This document shows, piece after piece, positions 12,673 to 24,670 of a stretch of 64,000 nt of DNA. Below the pieces are notes generated by a model. It worked only from the letters and a program-made list of their open reading frames with translations. It searched no databases and was not told where the DNA came from. Location of the stretch: NCBI GenBank assembly GCA_001465935.1, contig LNKV01000041.1, positions 170,877-234,876 on the forward strand. Direction: 5' to 3'. The translations under genes and the position numbers were made by a program. Source of the stretch: Clarireedia homoeocarpa (Eukaryota > Ascomycota > Leotiomycetes > Helotiales > Rutstroemiaceae). How positions within the stretch are numbered: the stretch's first letter is position 1; each line of letters opens with the position of its first letter.

Positions 12673-13397
12673 TATCTCCTGAAAATATTCCATTGATTGC
12701 ACTTAAAACCCAACCCAACTTAACCTACAACAACCTACAACATAAATCCTACACAGCCAAGCCCTCTTGTCTGTTCGTTCTCCTTATCAGGAAGAGAAGA
12801 TAAAATATCCCTTGCCTCCCTCGGCTATCTTATCCTATCTTAAAATATCCATGGCATTTCATCAATGGTTTGGTTTGTTCCATGGTCTTCCTGTTCTCCA
12901 TTTCTCATTCCTATTCTTTCGGTTTCGATTCTATCCTAGCTCTTTCAAATTTGACTGCGTTCACTTCAGTACTCCAAGTTGCCCCTTAAACCATCATCAT
13001 ACTGTGAAGTAGCAATCTATACGATTCCATTTCTTCCCCTTTCACCCTTTCCCCTTCCTCCTTCAACCTATCCCCTAAATCCCAGAATACAAATCCAATT
13101 CCCAAAGCAAAAAAGAACAAAATAAATCAAAAAAAAAAAAAAAAAGAAAGAAAGAAAAAAAAAAGCACATTGAACCGCCCAACCCATATGCCCCGAATCC
13201 CGCAAAACACCATCAAACAGAAAATCCCAGAACCGGTCATAGCCGCAAGAACGCAGTAAAAACAAACCTCCCCTCCCAATAACAGAGAAAGCAACAAATC
13301 CTAGAACGAGAGAAGCGATACCGTCCATATGCACGTGTATCATCCTAAGACATCAAGCACCGAAGAATGTCCTCCCTTGCACCTCCTCCTTGCAGGC

Positions 13398-13398
<1 letters not shown>

Positions 13399-13428
<30 letters not shown>
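13399..13428. repeat. Run of 30 A
   Basis: An unbroken A run in non-coding sequence about 600 bases beyond the atg1 stop codon. Slippage is the simplest explanation. Confidence 0.85.
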
Positions 13429-13430
<2 letters not shown>

Positions 13431-14043
13431 GAATAAAAGACAGTGACAATTACAATATAAACAGATAGACAACGAAAGGAGGCCAGAAACAAAGAAGCAG
13501 CTAGGGGTATTCACAACTCGGGAAAGAGAAAACTGTCAAATAAAATAAAGAGAGAAAAGTGGTCGCCCAACTTCATTCAAACTCGAATAACAATATTTGT
13601 GTGGAACAACACCTCGGCTGAGGAAGACGTCCCGTGGTAAATACCGAAACTAGAGAGAGAGAGGAGAGAGGGTGATTTTCGTAAGGATTCGCAGGGTACA
13701 GGATCCCCTACTCCATCCATAGGATCCGGAGAAGTTGCCAAAAAAAAAAAAGTTGCCAAAGAAGCTGCCAAAGAAGCAAAATGTGATAAGAATTGATCCA
13801 GCCCCTTGAAAAATCAAATAGAGACATCTAAACTCGGTACAAGAAAGTAGGACCGTCGAGAAGAGGAATGAAGAAAGTTAATGTGTGTCGAAAAGAAAGT
13901 GTCGTGTTATCGTAAAAGTTACCGGTAGAAGTCCAGCTTTTTTCGCTGGCTTGTCAAAAGCCATATAGGAAAACATGCTTGATGCTGACAAGACTGTCCA
14001 TGCTTGATCATTTTGAACTGTGGAAAGAATGAGGTGTTCGCGC

Positions 14044-17000
14044 TTAATGAGGAGGTGTATTAGCGATAGTCGGCGTTGTGCCTCCGCTGTGACTATGGCG
14101 TGGTGATGAAGGGGGCGGTAAGTTTTGATGCTGTGCCATGATTGCCATCTTCTTCTGAAGAACATGGAGACGAGTCCTGATCATTTGTAAAACTACATCT
14201 TGTTAGTGAAGCCTAACGGAATGGAAAAGAAGCAATGCGTACCTTTCAACACGTCCTTTCTATCTCCAACAAGTATGCCATTCACCTCGGCCTCATTCTT
14301 TTCCTTGTCTTTATCGTCGCGTAAGCTCGAAGATCTCTTTCGAGGAATAAGATCTTCATCATTTTCCAAGATAGCTTCGAGCATTCGAATCGCAGTTGTA
14401 TATGAAATCTCACATCCAGGGTGATCCTCGTTGGCCAATTCATTAATCGCCGCAGTACGACTCATCTCTAAAGCACGATCATACATCAACTTCTCAGCAG
14501 TGATTCCCGAGCTAAAGAAAACACCATCAGTAGCTGAAGTACCACTTAGCTTGGAAGCTGATGTGTGGTTGCTTGGGTGTCCGGGATGATCTTCAGGGAG
14601 TCGTTTTTGAGCTTCAATGAGCTTGGACCGGACAAATTCGGCTTTCTCCAGGACTTCATTGAATCGGCTACGGACCCATTGTACTGCACGGTTGATACGG
14701 TTGCTCGTGGCGATAGCCGATTGTGATTCGCTTTTAGGAGTGTGGATCCCACCGACAACTTCTCCGCGGTTCTTTCGAGACCACCAGGCTCCAGCTATAT
14801 CCATCGATTTGGCGAGAAGTGACAGTGACTTGACATATAATAGAAGTGCTTCCTCGGAAAGGCTCACAATAGCTTCTACAGTTAGGCCGTCATCCTCTTC
14901 CATAATATCACCAGCCTTCTCGTTAGGTCCGCCAAGACCATGGTCCATAGACGGAGCAAGGGGAATCAACTGTCGAAATTTGACTTCGGCAAAGCCATAC
15001 ACAACATCACTTCTAGTCGCAGAGTCTTCTATAGCATTCACCACTCTTTGATCCTCATCAATCGGCCGCGAGTCATTGATCAAACCTGCATTGGGCGTAG
15101 GATAGGCGGGGTATGGATTATATAGTTGAGGTGGAGAAGGCCCCTTTCCAATCAAAGTCGGAGACCAAGAAACTCCAAACATCCTCACACTGGCGCCTTG
15201 GAGTGCCTTGGCTATAGCTGATGCTGTCGACGGGCTACCACTGCCATATGATCTGCCATATGAATTTCGTGCACTTGAATCTGGCCTGATGTTCCCTTGG
15301 GCTCTTTGAACGGCACGTGAATGCGGTATGGCTACCGCGCCTGTAGTGGATGTTGGTGTTCCCATCGAGGTATGCCTCCTGGTAGGCATTTGTTTCGCCA
15401 TTTGTTTAGCCTGGGTAATCTGCGGGTTTGCGGCAAGTTCATCAGCTAAAGCATTGACTTCAATGGCTCTCTTCTCCACTAGGACGTAATCTCTGGCATC
15501 TCGAACAGCTTGTTCAGCCTCTGTGATTGAGTCACTTGTTCGAGGTTCCTCTGGTGGGTGTGCATGTGTCACTTCATCATATGATTGTTTTCTCGAGCTT
15601 GGTTTATTCATGGGATTAAAAGGGCGTCCGGCGCGATCTCGTTGTGTTTGGAAAGTTTCCATGTTTGGAGCAGTCGCAGACGGAATGATAGGAGGCCTTC
15701 CACTTGATCCGGGACGGACAGATGAACCAGATGCTTGACTTGCTACATCAAGATTGGGCGTTCTAGGCGACCTCGGCGATCTAGGCGAAGATGAGAGAAT
15801 CGCTCGAGGATTTGATGCGTCTTCATGTTCTTCAATATGCTTAGAGTTTCGATCCACCAGTCTACGATCTCTTAACGAAGAGTGGCGCGCGAGCGTAACA
15901 TCCTCTGATCTCGACGATGCCATAATCTCTCTCGGTCGATCTTCGCCAACCAATCCTGGAATAGGTCCCACCACAACCGGATGTGCAAAGAAATCTTGGA
16001 AAGTAATTCGGTCATCTGGCTTTCGCTTTAGCAGTCCGCGAACAATATCCTTCATGTCTCTGCTAATGGCAGCTTTGCTGCTGAATCTAATTCCGTCCTC
16101 ATTTTGCTCGATTCTTCGCAGTAGCTCGACATGATTCGAAGCTCGGAATGGTGGTCTCCCAGTCATCATCTCATATAGAACCGTTCCAATTGACCATAAA
16201 TCGGCTCGTGCATCGTACTTCTCGTATCTGAGGATTTCTGGCGCCATATATAAAGGAGAGCCACAGAGAGTTTCTGCAAGAGATGTTGACGGTAACGACC
16301 GCGCGAATCCGAAATCCGCGAGCTTTAGCATTGGCAAAGAATTTAACCCAACCATTGGTATGATTGGTTCCTTGCTTGCAGTCATGAGCTCTGGGACATT
16401 CTTGTGCTTTGCCATCCAATCTGGCGATGGTAGCAAAAGAAGGTTTTGTGGTTTAACGTCTCTATGTATAAAGCCGCGATCTCTCAGGAATTCCATTGCA
16501 CTCGCCAACTGTTTGAAGAAATGCCGTACGATAACCTCGTTCAAACCACCCTCGGCCGGCATTGGATATTTCCTGATCATATCAACAAGTGTCGGATTGT
16601 CTGCCAACTTGTCCCTCTTCTTGATGAAGTATGATAAATCCCCGAGTTCACAGAATTCCATCATCAAGTGGATATGAGATGTAGTTTCCCTGCAATCGAG
16701 TAGTGCAACGATGTGAGGATGATGTAAACCCTTCAATATTTCGATTTCGCAGTAAAGATTGTCCTTGAGCTTCTTATTCAGTTTCGATAGGTTTACCGAC
16801 TTTATCGCTACGAGAGATTGTGTAGGCTGCAGATGAAGAAGTTAGCATCATGGTGATATATAAGAAATAGAGCTCAAGAAGAGTAATTCAGCCTTCCAAA
16901 AAGAATCCCGAACAGGATCTCAACCACAACCACAAACCACAATAGGATTACATACCGCATGTGTGCCCCGATAGACAGTAGCAAAGCTACCTTTGCCGAT

Positions 17001-17084
17001 TTCTCTCTCTATAAGAAAGGAACCGATAGCGCCATCGTTCGTCTTCGGCCTTCTCGACGACGAAGAAGGAATTCTTGACGCCAT
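14044..17084 (-). CDS. atg1: Autophagy-initiating serine/threonine protein kinase Atg1
   Basis: ULK1/Atg1 kinase, which starts autophagosome formation in complex with Atg13 and Atg17 at the pre-autophagosomal structure. Three exons on the minus strand: 17084-16956, 16826-14243 and 14192-14044, giving 953 residues, close to the length usual in filamentous fungi. The N-terminal kinase domain shows the glycine loop GKGSFATV (30-37), Lys52 in VAIKS, HRDVKPQN with catalytic Asp166, and ADFGF with Asp214. It also carries the long insert before DFG that is typical of fungal Atg1. A Ser/Pro-rich linker follows, and the last 350 or so residues match the Atg13-binding helical region. The short last exon ends in a His/Ser/Pro-rich tail. 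The upstream 3.5 kb is repeat-rich and holds no other gene. Confidence 0.97.
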
Positions 17085-17850
17085 AACTGCGTAGTGTTAG
17101 ACCTCCAAGGCCAATATCCTTCTTTATCGTAGATATCCCTCCCCTCACAGCTCATTCAACGTTATATCGGTTCACGAGTGGTATTCCGCATGGACACAAA
17201 GGTATAGGTTGAATGAATAGTGGATGTTGAATGTGTGGTTGGGGTGGATATGAACGAGGGTGGTACGTTGGTGGAATATGTAGGTAACAGCGCAGAAGCG
17301 AAATCGTTGAGCCTTTGGTTGTGCGCGCCTTTGGATGCAGGAAGGAAAAGCCTCAGGAAACGACGAAACAATCTCTTGAGGGGACAGGCAGATGCGGCTC
17401 GTGTTGTATTATGATAGATGCCGGGTAGTAGCTGTACGGCACCCGGTTGGCTGGTTGTTGTCGAGGCTTGGGATAACGAATGATGTGGGAGGTGATCTGC
17501 CGAGTTCAAGTCAATGATTCGACAAGTTGATTAGAGTATCTTGGGCGATATGGTCAAGTAGGAAGGTCGTTCTTGCTGGTGATGATCGCGACGATAAAAC
17601 TTATAGACGGTGTGTGTGTGTGTGTGTGTGGATGGGCAGAGGGACGGGAGGTGTTGCGAAGACGCGGAGGATTATTTGTAAGGAAGGGGTATGGACGGAT
17701 TCAGAGACGATTCGGAGGTCGATTCGAAGGTCGATGTTACTGTCGGACAATACTTTCGTGCCAAGGTGGACTCGAAGGGATGTACAGATAGATAGGTAGA
17801 AGGACTTGTATAGCTGGGGTTGTTTTGTTTTCTTGGGTTTGTCTGTCTGT

Positions 17851-17931
17851 GTGTATGTTTGTATGTTTGTATGTTTGTATGTTTGTATGTTTGTATGTTT
17901 GTATGTTTGTATGTTTGTATGTTTGTATGTT
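17851..17931. repeat. (TTTGTATG)n octamer microsatellite
   Basis: About ten head-to-tail octamer units in the region upstream of atg1. Non-coding. Confidence 0.9.
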
Positions 17932-18226
17932 TAATGTCAATACAAGGTCACTTTTTGTATGGTAAAAAGGAAGAATGAGTAATTCGCAATGATGGCGATA
18001 TCGATTATCGATAATAGGTGATGGGTGAGTCGTAGCAGAATGATGATAACAACCCTGTGGCCGTAGCTGCTTCGGACTTAGTAGGTAGCTAGTCACCGTA
18101 CCACCACCAGACCTTGGGATATGACGGAAAGTAAAACGATAACAATGGTCGGTGACAGGGCGAGTACGAAGCAGGGCGGGTTCAAAATGGGTGTGGAGGA
18201 AGGATGAAAGAGTAAATGGGTTTCAG

Positions 18227-18343
18227 TCAAGCAGTCAAGCAGTCAGTCAAGTAGTCAAGCAGTCAAGTAGTCAAGTAGTCAAGCAGTTAAGCAGTCAAGC
18301 AGTCAAGTAGTCAAGTAGTCAAGTAGTCAAGTAGTCAAGTAGT
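18227..18343. repeat. AGTCAAG(T/C) tandem repeat
   Basis: About fifteen units of seven to eight bases alternating between AGTCAAGT and AGTCAAGC, with a few shortened copies. Non-coding, upstream of atg1. Confidence 0.85.
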
Positions 18344-19715
18344 CCACCGGTCCGTCAAAGAGAGTCAGTCCGTCATATCATAACTGCTTTGTGCGGGAGG
18401 AGAGAATGCTCTCTGCATACTCATATCGTGGATGACTGATTCAGACCCATCGACCCAGGTTGCCCTTGATGATGAATGGGCCGTGCTTGGTGGGACTCTG
18501 GGGCTTTTTGATGCTCGATGCTTGCCTGCTTGTGCGTGTGTGGCTCGTGATGCTATCCGATTGCTCTGTGTGGATTTACGGTAAGTGATGGATTGTCTAG
18601 CAACCTGCGCATTTATCGGCGCATCACTTATCATTGGCGAGGCGAGCAAAGAGTTGCAACTTTTGCAAGTGAAATACGAATGGGAATGGAGGCGGACGAC
18701 TTATCAGCTGCAGGTGCAGGCCGGTAGGTGCAGGCAGATGCAGCTTATCGAAGGAGATGTATCCGTCGTATCAACATGCGCAAGTCAACTTATCACTATC
18801 AGCATCCGTCAGTATCGCGTCGTCGGGTGTTGATGTATTGGTTGGTGTATTGGTGCATTGGTGCATTGTGGAGACGAGGCGACTAGTCGACTACTTTAGT
18901 CGTCAGTCATATTTCATTTCATATCTCTTGCTTCCTTCCGTTCCGACGCTCCGATACTCTGCGTACCTGAGATGCAAATGCACGAAACAGACTATTGTCT
19001 TGTATTGTGTTTGGATTGGATCGTATGTATACTTATGTATACTTATGTATATCTTCATTCATTAATTCCCTCAAGGTCGCTCCTTTGCCCTGTTTCTCCC
19101 ATCTAACCGTCATCTACCCGTCATCTACCCATCCTTCACCCGATCACGCACTTCTCTGCTCCCTCCTCCCTCCTCTCCCTCGCCCATGGACCAGCTGCAC
19201 ATCAGCTGGTTAAGAAAACAAATGACTCCCACCCGGCTGCCCATCCATCGATCTCTGCTTCGTATACTTCGTATACTTCGTTCCTCTTCGCCCAGCCGCC
19301 CCTTTCATGCATGAACAAGACCCTTTGCCGCTCTTTTCCCCACAAACGCCATATTATCCATCTGTCGCGTAACCCTTACCTTATACCTTTACCCAACCTT
19401 ACTCTATCGCTCTCAGTCGCTGCAAATCCTTTGTCAGACCGCGACACGGCGACACGGCGACACCGTCTTGCGTGCCCAAACATTCACCGATACCTTCCAT
19501 ATATTGCGACTAATCTATCTATTGGGAAAAGAAACAGTAAGCTGACCAACAATGCGCAGAACCGACCATATACTCGTACTGTGGTGTGACGATGGTGAAA
19601 TTACGAAGCAGCGCGGCTTTCGGCTATCTACTGTTAGTGTTGGTGTTGGTGTTGGTGTTGCTGTTACTGTTACTGTTACTGTTACTATACAGAACGACTA
19701 CAAAGGTGGTGCCAC

Positions 19716-19848
19716 CTCCATCTCCATCTCCATCTCCATCTCCATCTCCATCTCCATCTCCATCTCCATCTCCATCTCCATCTCCATCTCCATCTCCTTC
19801 TCCATCTCCATCTCCATCTCCTTCTCCATCTCCATCTCCATCTCCATC
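19716..19848. repeat. (TCCATC)n hexamer repeat
   Basis: About 22 hexamer units with two single-base variants (TCCTTC). Translated on the plus strand it yields Ser-Pro or Ser-Ile dipeptides, and on the minus strand Asp-Gly or Arg-Trp. This explains the long but unconvincing frames here. Confidence 0.95.
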
Positions 19849-20417
19849 CCCTCTTCTCCCCATCATCAAAAAAGCATCCACCACCACCAAACAAAGAAAC
19901 GCAACCCTCACTCACTCAACCAACCTCTTGGCATCGATCGGTACCAACAACCCAACCCACCAAGCTATCCAAAACAGTAGATCATTGTTGCATGCCGTCT
20001 TAATTAACCTAACCCAACGTCTCACGTACCTAGTTTTCCTCGACTGTACTGTATTCCAACCAACCACCTGCATAGACCGCCTCCCGATTCCGGCCGCACC
20101 CATACTTCTCCCTCTCCATACTGCCTTCCCTTCCCTTTCTTCCTCTCCTCCATTCCTTCTCTCTACATCATTTCGTACTTGTGCAGTGCAACCATCCATT
20201 TCTATCCCATCTATCTACGAAGTACAGTACTTGTGTGAAATTCCGACTCGGGGGAAAAATAAAAAATAAAAAATAAAAAAGGAAGGAAAAACCTGCAGAT
20301 GCGCGCGCGGCTGCACTACTACAATGCACGTTTCTCCCACTGCGGATAGGCACAGTCTGGGGAACGCGCAGAAGCGGCCCCATGGCTAAACTGTATGGTC
20401 GATCAATTTACATGCAT

Positions 20418-20420
<3 letters not shown>

Positions 20421-20451
<31 letters not shown>
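20421..20451. repeat. Run of 31 T
   Basis: An unbroken T run 127 bases beyond the stop codon of the minus-strand membrane-protein gene. It could lie in its 3' UTR as poly(A) in the transcript. Confidence 0.85.
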
Positions 20452-20577
20452 CCCCAGATTATTTTATATATAATAACATGTTCTATCCAGAAATCTTCAC
20501 TGAGATTATAATTACTACCCATTGTATTCATACAAGTATTCATATATGTCCCTCACATCTGTAAAATCATTCGCTGC

Positions 20578-21907
20578 TCAAGGGCTCGATCGTGTAGGAC
20601 GAGCAGTAGAAAATGTAGGTAGTTCCAATGACTCGGGCGTATCAGTGTGAATTTCGTATATCGTAGTATTCTGTGAATCTAATTCCGGCTTATAGTAGTG
20701 AAGCTGTCTTGGTTGGGACATTGGGACAGTGTTCGACGTCAAAGTGCTTGTATCATTTTCCTGGCTCGAAAGTTTGCTCTTGCGGATACGGATTAGATAG
20801 ATAGCTATTACCGATACAATAGCTAGAAGGAAAAATGGTATTGCGATTCCGATAGCGATTTTCGCGCCGGTTGATAGTCCGTTCGAGTTTGAATGGGGTC
20901 CCGATGTGGATGTAACTGCCGCGCTTGTCGGTACTGTACTGTGTGGATATATAGATGATTTGGCGGGTTCCGTTGTGATTGTCTTACTGCTAGACGACGT
21001 AGAGGCTGCTTCTGAAGCTGCTGATGCGAATCTCACAGCGTCAGATGCTTGCGCCCATACTGGAACACCATTTGCCAATACGGTCATTTGAGATATTACT
21101 AATGTCGAAGCATCAGTTGTAGAAGACCAAACGCCGTCAGCATCTGAGCTTGGGCTGAAGTAAACTATCGTTGAGGGTAGGAAAACCGTTGAGGAACATT
21201 TGCGATCATAACCAAAGTAGCTGAATCCCCTTGAGATATTGTCAGAACCCAGTAACATAAATCAGGCTCAAAAGTACATACTGTGGACAACAGACTACTG
21301 CGGTGGTATCGGTACCTAGACTGAGCTGTACCCCATACGCTCCGAAGCTACTTGTTATAGTTGCAGCTCGAGTCCAGCCTTGCGGGCATACAGCAGGACT
21401 ATCTATTATATTGTGAGACATTCTCCAGTAACTTATATCAGTAAAAGAGATACGAACAATAGTAAGCATCCCAAGGATCTGTACCCGGGGCTGAACGTAA
21501 CGTGCCGCTTGGATAGCAAGACCAATCAACATAATACGCAGTACCATAAATGTTGCCAACATAGAAAAAGCTATTACCTGCGGTCAAAGTCGAGAGGCAC
21601 TAAGTTTTGAAGAATTAGCAACAAATATCAGGTTCAATTCGCAATGTTCCCTAATATAGAGCCTCAGACGTCTGAAACATTTCAACCCCCGAGTGTATAT
21701 ATACAATTGCAGGCTCGGAGATTTTGAAATCCTAGGTTTAAATCTTGTACTTGATATATCCCTAGAACATAACGAACTAGTAGTACTCACGGATGTTGGT
21801 GGTATGAAAGGAGTCAGTATTGGACCGCGATTGAAAAAGGCAATGGCATCTGAAGCCGAGAAGGTGGTTGTTGTGGCACTGCTAGTGCTGGAGCTTGCTG
21901 TTGACAT
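20578..21907 (-). CDS. Single-pass membrane protein with Cys-containing N-terminal domain and Ser/Thr-rich stalk
   Basis: Four exons: 21907-21791, 21599-21454, 21398-21282 and 21229-20578, giving 343 residues. The N-terminal half contains spaced Cys residues in segments such as PTSCLSTLTAG, WSCYPSG, AVCPQGW, VVCCPQGFSY and DRKCSSTVF. A Ser/Thr/Ala-rich stalk, likely O-glycosylated, leads to one membrane helix (about residues 251-273, GAKIAIGIAIPFFLLAIV) followed by the basic stop-transfer RIRKSK and a short cytoplasmic tail. This layout is common among uncharacterised fungal surface proteins and sensor-like proteins. No cleavable signal peptide is seen at the N-terminus, so it may be a type III protein or the first exon may be wrong. 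Function unknown. Confidence 0.8.
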
Positions 21908-22511
21908 CGTAGTAGTATAGCCGTGAGAGTTGAATATGCCGAAAAACCGATAACCAGATGTTGGTGCATGAGTTTTTTTTTTTTTTTTTTTTTTTTTTAA
22001 GGGGAATCAACAGAGTAATAAATACAGTCAAAAATATTGGGTCGAGCTGGAACAGGGGCTCCAAAGAGTCTTAGTAAAGTAACCTTAGAGCAGGCTGCTC
22101 GTAGACTTGGGGGCGATGTGTAATGAATGGATGAACTGTGCCTCTCCTAAACGCCTTCTACGTTTCATTGAAAGAAAGTCCTAGACACTTACCCAAAACA
22201 CGGAATATTAACCTCCGGAGAATAATAAACGCTTTCGATCCTTTCCCACAGAAGAACTCTAAGATATACATATATACATGTGTGTGGACTATACTTGGCC
22301 ATGTTTTTTTGGTAAATAGGAGTAGGTGAGTGAGTGCGTTGAATACAGACTATAGATTGGATATTTTTTTTTTTTTTTTTTTTTTTTGAGATTACGGTGG
22401 AATCTTTTATCATCTAAGAGTTAACGGGAGGGAGGGGAGGTGAGCTGTTTGTTCTTCTACAAATCAAGGACACCTACGTCTTTGAATCAGCTATGAACAA
22501 CATAACACCGC
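21908..22511. other. Intergenic region with two T runs
   Basis: Lies between two minus-strand genes, so it holds the promoter of the membrane protein and the 3' end of gpi10. T runs of 26 (21973-21998) and 24 (22364-22387) are the only notable features. No gene seen. Confidence 0.7.
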
Positions 22512-24670
22512 TCACTCAAACTGCCAAACCACCACATCCCCTCTCCGCCTCGAATCATCATGCCAATACGAATTCTTCTCCCTCCAAACCTCCTTCATCT
22601 CTCCCCTCCCTTTCCCACCCCACCACTCCCTAAGCACTCCCTCAACGCCCTCAAACCCAGCCACATATCTCGGCCATCTCTTCTTCCCTACTCCTTCTGC
22701 ATCCTCCTCCCCACCTCCACCAACCCAAATATCCCTTTCCAAGAACCCAACACTATCATCATAAAACCTATCTGCCTCATCCCTGTACCGCTCTCTCTCT
22801 ACCACCCCCAGCCCAACCGGCGGTTCGCACCCCAGCGCCCACGCTCCCAGCTCCTTATACACCAGCTTGCTTCTCCACGCGGTACTATGACATGGCATGA
22901 GGAAGCCGACGAAAGGCTGCTTGCCCAGTGCGTCGAAGGGATTGACGGGCTGATTCGTGGGAGCGAAGTATTGGTTTTCGCCGGGGTAGTGTTTTAAATA
23001 GGCGTTCGCGTCTGGGGAGGTGAGCGGGACGCCTCGGAGATCAAGGGCTTCTGATTCGAAGCGGTGGCGGAGGAAGGTGGGGAGGGTGTACACGGCGGAT
23101 TGGTGGGAGAGGGTTGTGAAAGTGGAGATGAGCAGGTTGAGGATGAGGAGGAAGATGAGGAGAGGGGTGCGGGTTGTGGTTTGTGAGGGAGCGGTGGAGG
23201 CTTTGGTGGACGTTGTGGCGGAGGGCTTTGGGTTCGGGGTGGTGGTAGTGAAAACCGAATTTATGGCGGGGGCAGTTAAAATGTGTAGGATCGGGAGGAG
23301 TGGGTAGATAAAGCGGACTTCTTTGTGGGAAATTAGTGAAAGGGCGGCGATTTTTGTACAGACTATACTGGTCAATATGAGACGGATGTTGCTTGTAAAT
23401 TTGACGTTCGGAGTCGTAGACGGGTTGTACGTCCTGAAAATACTCATGAGAGTAAACGGTAGGTAAGTTGTCAGAAGCAGTGGAAGTCCTTGTGAAAGGT
23501 AGTAATGCCAATCATTTCGACCATAGAAAACAGCGAGATTTTGGGAGAGGTTGAAATGAAGAAACTGATATGGCGGGAATGTCCATTCTCCAAAGTACAG
23601 GCGGTCTGAGATAGCTGAGATAGTAAGGACAGTAGAACCGCATAAAATGATTTCTCGAATGAGTATGATGTAACCTTTTTGATTTGGTGATTGACTCGAA
23701 TTTGAAGCAGGAAGAAGTCTAATGATGCTTGGCATTAAGACGCAAAACCAAATGATACCATTAGTTGGACGAAGTATGCATGCAATTCCAGCGAGTAATA
23801 GAGAATATCGTAGGCTGGCAGGATTAGCAGACATTGACTGCTCGTGCGATTAATTAGGCTTACTGTTTAATAGACTTAGCTGTCTGGAAAACTCCCTTCG
23901 ACTGAACCTCCGTCACATCAGACGACTTCACATTTGACCCTGACTCGGCATCAACTGCCATATCCCAGGGCCAATGGTACAAGGCAACAATAGTCAACGT
24001 CGTCTCAAGTGAGTTAGAAAAAGTCCTAGTCGAACAAAACCATTGCCAGGGACTGAAGATGCTCATGAAAAACTACCTCAATGTTAGCCATGTTTGCTTC
24101 TACACAAGACTGAGACAGTATACTGTAAACCAGGCGGTCCTACTCCCAATGCCATAGAGTTTCTCTGCTAAGCTCCATGTGTAGTAATCACAAATAGCCG
24201 CAAATATTGACTGAACAACATTCGGCAATACAGCCAGAACCTCTGCGCGGAATTGGGGGAAGAACCCCAGAAGTTCCATTGGTTTATCTACTATGATGTA
24301 GAATGCTGCGAACAGGACAGGATGCAATGATGAGCGTAACTGATAACGCCATTCCTATGCAATAGAAGTAAGCAATGCGTAGCCTGATAATGAATGGAAG
24401 GAAGATGCATACCCATGTGAGCCACGCACCACTATCGGGACCAAACACCATACGCCATGCTGGCTCTAAAGATTGAAAATATTCATCTGGCTGGAAGAAT
24501 GTTCGAACACAGAATGCGTTTATCAAACGGAAAACCAGGAGGAGTTTCCAAATGTCATCGGCCATTTGTTCATTGACCAATCGGTGTCTTCCATTTTCTT
24601 GAATATTGCGAGTGTTGGATAGAGGGGTTGTGGATTCTGCTGGAGCAGAGGGTTTGGTAGATTTGCTCAT
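22512..24670 (-). CDS. gpi10: GPI mannosyltransferase 3 (Gpi10/PIG-B), glycosyltransferase family 22
   Basis: ER enzyme that adds the third mannose to the GPI-anchor precursor, using dolichol-phosphate mannose. Four exons: 24670-24413, 24354-24124, 24072-23864 and 23814-22512, giving 666 residues. Diagnostic motifs are [17 protein letters not shown] near the N-terminus (the GT22 lumenal acidic loop, QPDE at 60-63), [19 protein letters not shown] (from His396) and PCHSTAWRS (Cys541 onward, specific to the Gpi10/PIG-B branch). It ends with [14 protein letters not shown]. Many hydrophobic helices agree with a multi-pass ER protein. The last intron is about 49 bases and was placed at the TGCCAG acceptor because only that keeps the frame and gives the usual LRYSLLLAG segment. 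Confidence 0.95.

Larger units (their letters stand above)
8000..14043. other. Six-kilobase gene-free stretch between convergent cdc25 and atg1
   Basis: No supported gene. The first kilobase is probably cdc25 3' UTR. Simple repeats follow: GTGA units near 9751-9783, GATA units at 9963-10021, GTTGGAA/GTTGGGA units at 10139-10268, and runs of 37 T at 10390-10426 and 30 A at 13399-13428. An AT-rich degenerate island occupies about 10930-12540 and is listed separately. The longest frames here are short, hydrophobic or repeat-driven and were not accepted. Confidence 0.7.
17085..20577. other. Repeat-rich intergenic region upstream of atg1
   Basis: No supported gene. Simple repeats dominate: TTTGTATG at 17851-17931, AGTCAAG at about 18227-18343, TCCATC at 19716-19848 and 31 T at 20421-20451. 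The atg1 promoter and leader must lie in its first part. Pyrimidine-rich DNA at about 19080-20260 reads like a promoter or leader on the plus strand, but no gene follows it. An open frame starting at ATG 19592 is driven by repeats and is discussed as a finding. Confidence 0.65.

Noticed and set aside
19624..19915. Minus-strand frames of Asp-Gly or Arg-Trp repeats
   Set aside because: Pure translation of the TCCATC hexamer array; no gene signals.
10390..22387. Long T runs as tails of minus-strand retroposons
   Set aside because: The sequences flanking the runs at 10390, 20421, 21973 and 22364 share no similarity, and none shows tRNA-like or reverse-transcriptase sequence.
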